A stretch of 64,000 nucleotides of DNA from Eumeta japonica. Taxonomy: Eukaryota > Arthropoda > Insecta > Lepidoptera > Psychidae. Positions 57,601 to 64,000 of this stretch are shown here, piece by piece (the stretch's first letter is position 1; each line of letters starts with the position of its first letter). Both the position numbers and the translations under genes were made by a program. Location: contig BGZK01000882.1 of the NCBI GenBank assembly GCA_005406025.1, positions 124,001 through 188,000 on the forward strand. The letters run 5' to 3'. Under the pieces are notes generated by a model. It worked only from the letters and a program-made list of their open reading frames with translations, did no database searches and was not told where the DNA came from.

Positions 57601-60600
57601 TCGTTAACAGCAAAAATATTCAACCACAATTCTAAGGCGCTTAAATGTGACACACTGACAACGACACAAAAACTGCTTGTGTGCCTGTTTTTAATAATAT
57701 AACATAGACTTCAATATGTCATGAATAAACATTTTTGTGCATTATTAATAAATATAATTATTATATTTATTAACATTAATAAATATAATAATTAATGAAC
57801 GCCGAGATAAAATTAGTGACTATTGTTCATTTAATTTAATTCTAATTTCTTTCTTGTTTAAATATCTCAAGCTTTTTAATTTTAATTTGATTTTAGGTGG
57901 GAAATTGCTAGAAAAAATTATATGCCCAAAAACAATCTGCTCATAATTTTATGCTTCAAATGCGGCTGTTAAAAAATCACATTTCTGACACATTTTAACA
58001 ATAATTTAGGTTTTGGTGCTCCACAAACCGATGCATATTTTAAATGCTTAGAGCTAACAGGAAAAATAGCTTCCAAAATTGATTGACAAAAAAAAATATT
58101 AATTGCTGAGCAACGGGTTCACATATTGAGACCCTAAGCTTTTTATGAATAACTTCTCGCACAATCTCAAAATATTTTGCCTTGATTGTCAAAAGAACCT
58201 ACCCGACAAAACAGCTCATTACTATTGCCAATTATATATTTTTAGTGTGTCTAATTCTCTTCTACTAAAGGAACGTGTGTTTACCTATTATTGAACGGAG
58301 AATGAATTTCATAAAGATTCAAATTTGGTAGCTTCTATTCAATGCACATACTTCACATACACAGATTTGACTAAGGTAGCTGATGGTTATGGCGATCAAA
58401 ACAAGAATTGCATACTGGTCAACGCATGCTGCAAATGGCTGTTGGAGAACGATAGTGTTAAAACAATTGATATTGTGTTTCCAGTGATGGGGCACTCATT
58501 TATACCCGCCGACCGACAAGTCGGAATCGCTGAAAAAAAAATACGAAAAATGGACGTAATTCTGCGCCCTGATGTAATAAGAGATGCGTTGAGAAAAACG
58601 AACAATAGTAAAATCGGGCAATGACTATCTGGCTTGTGATTGAAGTCCACGGCGTCTTGAAATATTGCATTCAAACAACGCAAGCGTTTCGTCTCGAGAC
58701 GCTCCAAAGGCCCCATAGGAATGTGCTGATTAAAGGAGCACTTTACTATAAAACGGCCATAGCTAACGCATAAAATGTGTGTTAAAGAAATAAAAATATA
58801 AGAAATATAATACCAGAACGAGTTCCGAGTACTGTACGGGTTAATAAAGAAAAATTATAAAAGTTGCTAAAAAATCTCTACTTCGTCATTTTATAGTGCA
58901 ATTTCTGATGAACAGGAGTCACTTATTATAACCAAAAACCCACCTGTACAAAATTATTACGAAGAGGCTTTGGAAGACGTCGAAGACCTCCGCATATAAC
59001 AATTTTACATAATCATGAAAATTTAATTTGAATGTTCCTAGGGAGTAATGGAATTAAAGTCTTAAGCTTTTGAACTGGTTTTTTATTTTCTGATATCCTC
59101 CCGAAATGGTAAATAACTTATTTTTATGCCTTTTTATAACCTTGCTCTTGAAGCAAGTGTTAGGTAAAAAAAGGACATTTTGCGCCTGTCAGTTTCAAAC
59201 CTTGCTTTCTTAAAACTTAATTTCAAACCGGCAATATGTAAAATTAAAATGCATTATTTGGCTATTGCTTAATAAATGTATGTAAAACTCACCATTGACT
59301 GGTCTTGTTAGAATTGAAGAAAACGTTTACACTAGCTTTGTAATTTTATATGCTACTTAAATCAAATTACACATTTTTTCTTCATAACCAAAAAATATCA
59401 TAAAGTCAGATTGCCGACTTCGGAACTAGTCGACTCATACATTCTATTTCTATAGATGCATCTATTTCAGAAATTTAATAAAAACAGTATAAGATCGTAC
59501 ATAGTAATGTAAGTACATAAATCGTACATAGGGAATTATATTCCGACCCTGATATACTTATGCGTTGACAGTAATTGAAGCACCTTGAAGGTATGAGACG
59601 GGTCAGGGTGTCCATGGTCCGGTTCTCCTCGAATGCCTACATAAAACGAGCATAGCTTTAATGTAATCAATTACTTATTTGCGATTGACCGAAGCCTAGA
59701 CATTATTTATTTATTAGCCATAGAAGTCCACTGTGAACTGACAAGAAAATTGCGATACGCGTAAATTAATTAAGGAGTGCTTCGAAGTATTAAAATCAAT
59801 ACAATTGAATCATAAACTTATATAATATCAATTTTCACGCAACCTCTTGATATTGCAAAGATTTTCATAGTTATGTCTCAAAAGATATTATAAACGTTTT
59901 TCTAAAAAAAAAAGTTAGAAATACTATCCAATCAGGCCGTGGATATACATAGTACTTTCGTCCTGCAGAAACGACCGTTCGGGCGAATTACGAACAGGAC
60001 CTCGAAGTATCTCTATGGAGTAAGTTTAAGGAAATTGGAATCTTGACTTTGGCACCTCAATTGATTGAAAATGAAATGAAAATTTAATATATGTAAAAAT
60101 ATAGAAATGTTTAAGAAAAATAATAAATGACAGACTCGACACTAAAAATATAAATGAGATGTGTTTTTACATACAGGCTGTTTACCTGTCAGTCGATTAC
60201 ATAAAGTTACAAACTTATTTAGAGGGATCTGTATGCGGTTGTTGAATAAGATCCCTGTAGATTTCCAAAATTTACCTTTAAATGCATTGAAGGTCATTAT
60301 TAAACAATTACTTGATAAAAAAGGGCATTATAAAATTTGCAATTATTTTGAATGCAAGTATCCAAGAACATAATCAGTCGACTTCTTATCGGGTCATCTT
60401 TTTCTATAAGACTTTTGTTTTTGATTGTAATTAATACAAATTAATTTGAAAAGAGCTACCTTTAACTTTCTTGCTTGTTCTTCTTAAGAGAATACTGGCT
60501 TCTGAACGAGTGGTAAATTGGTAAATAAAATGGTGAGTAAGCAAACAAAAACATAATGGACGTATTTCAAAGTTGTATATAACCTATGAATTAAATAAAT

Positions 60601-62746
60601 TTTATGATTTTCCATTTTTGTATCCTTTGTTTTTGACAATATGTAAAACGGGGAACAATCAGTATTGTAGACATGCACTACTTGAGAATTGAAAATATCA
60701 TGTCTTGAACTATACGGAGCCGTATAAGATCCTTTAAACAAAATTCCTTACACACAATCGACGCCACGAATCAGATATACAAACAGATTCTCCATTTTTA
60801 TGATTGCAGCCGCAACTCATAACATCGGCAGGCTATCCCTGCGAACATCACCGTGTGACCACAACCGATGGCTACATACTGCAGATCCATCGCATACCGG
60901 CAGGGCGGAGGGCCGCGCGGCGCGCCGGCGACAACGCGAAGGGCAAGAGGCCCGTCCTCGTCGTCCACGGCCTGTTGGGTAGCAGCGGGGATTTCGTCAT
61001 CATGGGCCCCGAACGCAGCCTCGGTTTGTATTTGTAGCGGAATTTGAGATTAAAAGAGAAACTGTATTTATGCAATTCAGTCGATCCGTACACAATACGT
61101 TTATGTGCACTTTAAAGATAGATGTTGCGAATGAAAATAGATAAAAGAAAGAAACGTGTAGAGCTTATTTGTGTGATCTGCAAGTGATTCTCTACGTCAC
61201 CAATGCCGTTTGAAATATTATCAAACGGCATTGGTGACATAATAAATATTGGTTATAAGCACCCGAAACCTGCATGAAAAGCTTGATGAATGTCAGTAAA
61301 GGAAAATTTATGTTAGGATAATACGAAATAGACAGTCTCTATTCACCCTCACAACAAGTCTCTATCCACCCCTCTGTGTAATAGTAATGAGCTTAAGTTG
61401 TGATGTCTTTTACGATTCCAGGATACATACTCGCGGATGAAGGTTACGACGTGTGGTTGGGCAACTTGCGCGGAAACGATTACACATCACACGAAAACCT
61501 GACCAAAAGCGATGCGGAATTTTGGAACTTTAGGTATTTGAATTTGATACATTTATCTCATAACATTATATATTAATAAATTACAGTCCTATAATATACC
61601 TCCCATTACCATCATAATGATAAATAAATTTATTACATTCTAGAACAAATATTAAGTGACATCAACAAATCCAAAAGTTTGTTAAAAAATTTAGGATTTA
61701 CTTTAATATATTATAGTTTTAATAAATATTCCAGAACATGATGAATTTATTTATTATTGTTATAGTAAAATACATATGCTTCATTTAGATACGCAATACA
61801 CGGTTGACTGACAAAACGCTAAGGTCTAAAAAATCTGAAATATTTCACAAAGCTTACTTTTTTCCATGCAGGCAAGAACTAAAAAGATGTTTTTAAAAGT
61901 ATTATCCTTAAGGGGGTAAGAAGAAAAATAATTCTATTGAAATATTACAAGTTTTAAAAATCAGTCATAGTAATTGGTACTTGGATTCTTTTTTCAAATA
62001 AAAAAGCAAACATTTCAAGACTTTTGAAATTAAAACCCTAATGGCGATAAATTGGGGATTGAAAATTTGTTCAGGAATAACGTTAATATTTTACGATAGT
62101 GTTATAAATATGTGGTAATACCTCATATTTTAAGAAGTGTCCATTACAAAAAAAGTCTTGTTTCTTTGTTTTAAAAAATTCAACCATTAAATGGCGAAAA
62201 TAAAGATTAAAATTTGTATGGAGATTCTGTTAGACGGGACGGGAATCGAAACTAAAATTGAAATCGCTAACCGGACCAGAATCGTGATTGACAGTTTTTT
62301 TAACTAGAAAACATAAAAACTTCATTCTATGCCCACGCGAATGAAAGCTCATCTATTTATAATGCTACTACGCGCGCAGCAGATTTGTCATACTTGAAAT
62401 AATTTGCATTGTAATAATTGTACTATTAAAAATAGTTACATAGCAGAAACTTTTGAAGAAAACTATTCAAGCGACGAAACTTAAAATAAATATATTGAAT
62501 TTCAGTTTCCATGAACATGGCGGCCACGACGTCACAGCGATAATAGACAAAGTCCTGAACGTGACAGGCCTGCCGAGGCTGTTCTACGTCGGCTACTCGA
62601 TGGGCACCACGAGTTTCTTCACCATGATGTCACAGAGACCGGAATATAACGATAAAGTAGTCGCGTTCGTGGCTCTGGCTCCGGCGGTCTATTTAAACAA
62701 CATACGCCCATTGGCCGAGATGGGTCTTCGAACGTATAATTTGACG
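51505..62746 (+). CDS. acid lipase (lipase 3/gastric-lysosomal family), 5' four exons
   Basis: Exons 51505-51609, 60810-61023, 61422-61533 and 62506-62746 join in frame to 224 codons. The product is an alpha/beta-hydrolase that splits ester bonds of triglycerides or sterol esters. Residues 1-25 form a signal peptide (hydrophobic core AVCMLVSLLSWSA). QLITSAGYPCEHHRVTTTDG and YILQIHRIP match the N-terminal Ab-hydrolase-associated lipase region. VVHGLLGSSGDF (residues 86-97) holds the oxyanion HG, and GYDVWLGNLRGNDYT is the family signature near residues 116-130. The nucleophile Ser175 lies in VGYSMGT. The catalytic Asp and His and about 175 residues are missing, because the last exon ends in a donor and the rest lies past 64,000. 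A small exon between the first and second cannot be excluded, although their phases fit directly. An insertion of Arg/Ala/Gly (residues 66-81) is unusual. Confidence 0.88.
51610..53076. other. lipase intron 1, first part
   Basis: AT-rich; I saw no additional lipase exon or recognisable element. Confidence 0.4.
53077..53146. repeat. hairpin, 33-bp arms, one mismatch
   Basis: Arms 53077-53109 and 53114-53146 (aatgaaatgttatatcaagt... and its inverse) pair with a single mismatch around a 4-base loop. It is the longest of the short hairpins in the window. Confidence 0.92.
54817..55278 (-). repeat. unnamed interspersed repeat, copy B, inverted
   Basis: The reverse complement is nearly identical to copy A (46625-47096) over its whole length. 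It lies inside the 9.2 kb first lipase intron. Confidence 0.85.
55279..58324. other. lipase intron 1, middle part
   Basis: No exon was recognised. It contains an AT-rich palindrome at 57745-57773 and short chance ORFs. Confidence 0.4.
58325..58624 (+). pseudogene. ORF scrap of a multi-copy transposon-like family (DUF7869-like?)
   Basis: A 99-codon open frame contains KVADGYGDQNKNCILVNACC, KWLLENDSVKTIDIVFPVMG and HSFIPADRQVGIAEKKIRK. From memory these match the ADGC.GQNKN and FPV.GHSF.P.DR motifs of a repetitive, uncharacterised insect protein often labelled DUF7869. The rest of that protein is not seen nearby in frame. It lies in the lipase intron and is probably dead. Confidence 0.5.
58625..60160. 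other. lipase intron 1, later part
   Basis: AT-rich sequence without a recognisable exon or element. Confidence 0.4.
60161..60372 (+). pseudogene. possible non-LTR retrotransposon reverse-transcriptase tail
   Basis: The ORF encodes MRLLNKIPVDFQNLPLNALK followed by LLDKKGHYKICNYFE. This resembles the C-terminal tail of insect non-LTR reverse transcriptases (YN.LP..I..L....FK..L...L....YY...EF). No upstream polymerase domain is present, as expected for a 5'-truncated or decayed copy. It sits about 440 bases before lipase exon 2. Confidence 0.4.
60810..61023 (+). CDS. lipase exon 2
   Basis: The acceptor is ttttatgattgcag and the donor AGCCTCG|gtttgt. It encodes the N-terminal lipase domain start and the VVHGLLG oxyanion loop. 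It is very GC-rich (many GCG, GGC and CGG codons) unlike the surrounding introns. Confidence 0.9.
61196..61238. repeat. perfect hairpin, 18-bp arms, 7-base loop
   Basis: gtcaccaatgccgtttga (61196-61213) is exactly inverted at 61221-61238, in lipase intron 2. Confidence 0.92.
61422..61533 (+). CDS. lipase exon 3
   Basis: The acceptor is tttacgattccag and the donor AACTTTAG|gtattt. It encodes YILADEGYDVWLGNLRGNDY and EFWNF, the signature DVWLGN.RGN.Y block of the family. Confidence 0.92.
61534..62505. other. lipase intron 3
   Basis: AT-rich. Bases about 62,220-62,380 (ggacgggaatcgaaactaaa and gaccagaatcgtg) resemble a short copy of the dispersed repeat family seen at 30,335-31,400. Confidence 0.45.
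62506..62746 (+). CDS. lipase exon 4, nucleophile elbow
   Basis: The acceptor is tattgaatttcag and the donor TTGACG|gtgagc. It encodes FHEHGGHDVTAIIDKVL, the GYSMGTT elbow with the catalytic Ser, and FVALAPAVYLNNIRPLA. It ends in phase 0. Confidence 0.92.
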
Positions 62747-63869
62747 GTGAGCGACCATTTTACAAGCAATGAATTAATCTGTATAGATTGGAAATGATCT
62801 ATGCCCTTACATAAAAAATGGTTAGGTAAAGAAGAAAAAACTTCAAGTAATTGCATTTCCGATTCTGACTCAAAAATGATCGTATCTGTCAATCCAAAAG
62901 TTGACTTAAACTCAAGGCTCTTTAGCTATGACTATTTTTATGCGAACGCACTTCTGTTTCTCTGTTTTGTTCACGCGAATGATTATATAATAACGCTGTA
63001 AAATTGTATATAATTATTGTACTTAGTTCTCCCATTTTTGTGAAATAGAACATTTGATACATTATTTGAAATAGAATTTATATGTTTCACTAAGTATCAC
63101 AAGTACGTTACGATGGAAAGCTGAAAGTAATTTCTTTGGACCATACGTAATAAAAAGCTGATAGTGGCTGTTATAATGTGGTATACTAGGTCTCACGGAG
63201 TGTTTTTTAAAATACTAATATTCGTTTGTTTATTTGTTTTGAAAATGTCGCAACAAAATTGTAGTGTTAAAAATTGAACTTCAACTAGGCATCATATTCT
63301 CACGAAAAATCGAAAAACGCCATCGCAGATCAGCCAACGTACGTTATGTGTTTGGTGATTCTTGCTGTACTGAAGGCATGGTAAAGTTTATTTCGAAAAA
63401 GTGAGAAAAAGGCCGTGAGAGCCTAGAAGACTCGATAAAAATGGGACAAAAAAAAATATAGTTTATCAATATTTAAAGGTGACCAGGTCAGTGGTGAGCA
63501 CGTGACGTGTGCGTTGGATCTGCAAAATTTTGACTTCGTTCGACATAAGCAACATGCGAAATGTTGTAAGACGTTTTTAAATATGACTAGAGGTAAAGAA
63601 ATAGAAATACCCATATATGATGGGATCTGGCTCCATTAGCATTATGACGTTAAACAAAAATCATTATGATGGAAATTTATTAATCATTAAGAAAGCTTAT
63701 GTTTCGGCCATCGGCAGATAAAGAGATAGCAACTAGATTTAGGGATGTTTGAAAGTTTTTAGTAATAGATTCTTGCTAAAATCTACGGTAAATGCCGTAT
63801 TTAAGCTAATTTGTTCGATCAACTGCGACAAACCGAATAAAAAAGAGAAGGAATTTAAGCAGAGACACA
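62747..63869. other. lipase intron 4 (start), no exon recognised
   Basis: AT-rich, with decayed short ORFs. The next lipase exon was not found before the window end. Confidence 0.4.
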
Positions 63870-64000
63870 TCGATCTTGCATGATAATGTATTTATGTATC
63901 AACAATCTACGCATACTGCTCAAACAACAGAAGGGGCAGTGAGCAAATAGGGCTATTCAAAAATGAACCACCCACCCTACCGCCCAGACTTCTAGCGCTT
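63870..64000 (+). pseudogene. possible Tc1/mariner transposase scrap at window end
   Basis: One frame reads HDNVFMYQQSTHTAQTTEGA, a stop, then KMNHPPYRPDF and another stop. This fits the DNA.AHTA...HPPYSPDL stretch of Tc1/mariner transposases. The match is short and decayed, and the rest lies beyond the window. Confidence 0.35.

Noticed and set aside
10257..61238. CRISPR-like repeat array
   Set aside because: The hairpins are unrelated in sequence and irregularly spaced over 50 kb; the genome is eukaryotic.

Overview
The window reads as animal nuclear DNA, most likely from a moth or butterfly. It is AT-rich, has no bacterial operon signals, and holds two multi-exon genes split by GT-AG introns. 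Most of the rest is decayed transposons (mariner, DD41D Tc1/mariner-type, piggyBac, hAT), anonymous dispersed repeats and long AT-rich stretches. The order Lepidoptera is an inference from the style of the repeats, not a proof.

Bases 1-14,469 form a graveyard of DNA transposons. In order they are a mariner 3' end (3-614), a piggyBac transposase on the minus strand with an intact catalytic core (4099-5997), a decayed hAT transposase (6342-8140), a decayed member of a widespread uncharacterised multi-copy ORF family (8150-9800), a second mariner remnant (11186-11768) and a complete-ended 2.0 kb Tc1/mariner-superfamily element with 41-bp inverted repeats and TA duplications (12449-14467).

Bases 15,350-39,212 on the minus strand carry cramped (crm/CRAMP1), a chromatin protein with a SANT domain. 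I could place 15 consecutive exons whose phases all agree (about 993 codons). The start-codon exon (above 39,212) and the terminal exon or exons (below 15,350) were not found. Introns range from 237 bp to 4.5 kb. The larger ones hold a roughly 300-bp tandem array, a large inverted repeat, dispersed repeats, simple-sequence tracts and another remnant of the uncharacterised ORF family.

Bases 39,213-51,504 are intergenic. They contain two anonymous ORFs, a retrotransposon gag-like scrap, a mariner scrap and two copies of an unnamed repeat of about 0.4-0.47 kb. A third copy, inverted and nearly identical to the first, lies in the next gene.

Bases 51,505-62,746 on the plus strand carry the first four recognised exons of a secreted acid lipase (gastric/lysosomal lipase family, alpha/beta hydrolase). 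The signal-peptide exon is separated by 9.2 kb from the catalytic exons. The last recognised exon contains the GYSMG nucleophile elbow, and the 3' part of the gene must lie beyond the window.

The most unusual unexplained signal is a scatter of short, perfect or near-perfect hairpins (arms 13-33 bp, loops 1-20 bp) in unrelated unique sequence. The two main genes share no obvious pathway: crm acts in the nucleus on chromatin, and the lipase is a secreted or lysosomal digestive enzyme.
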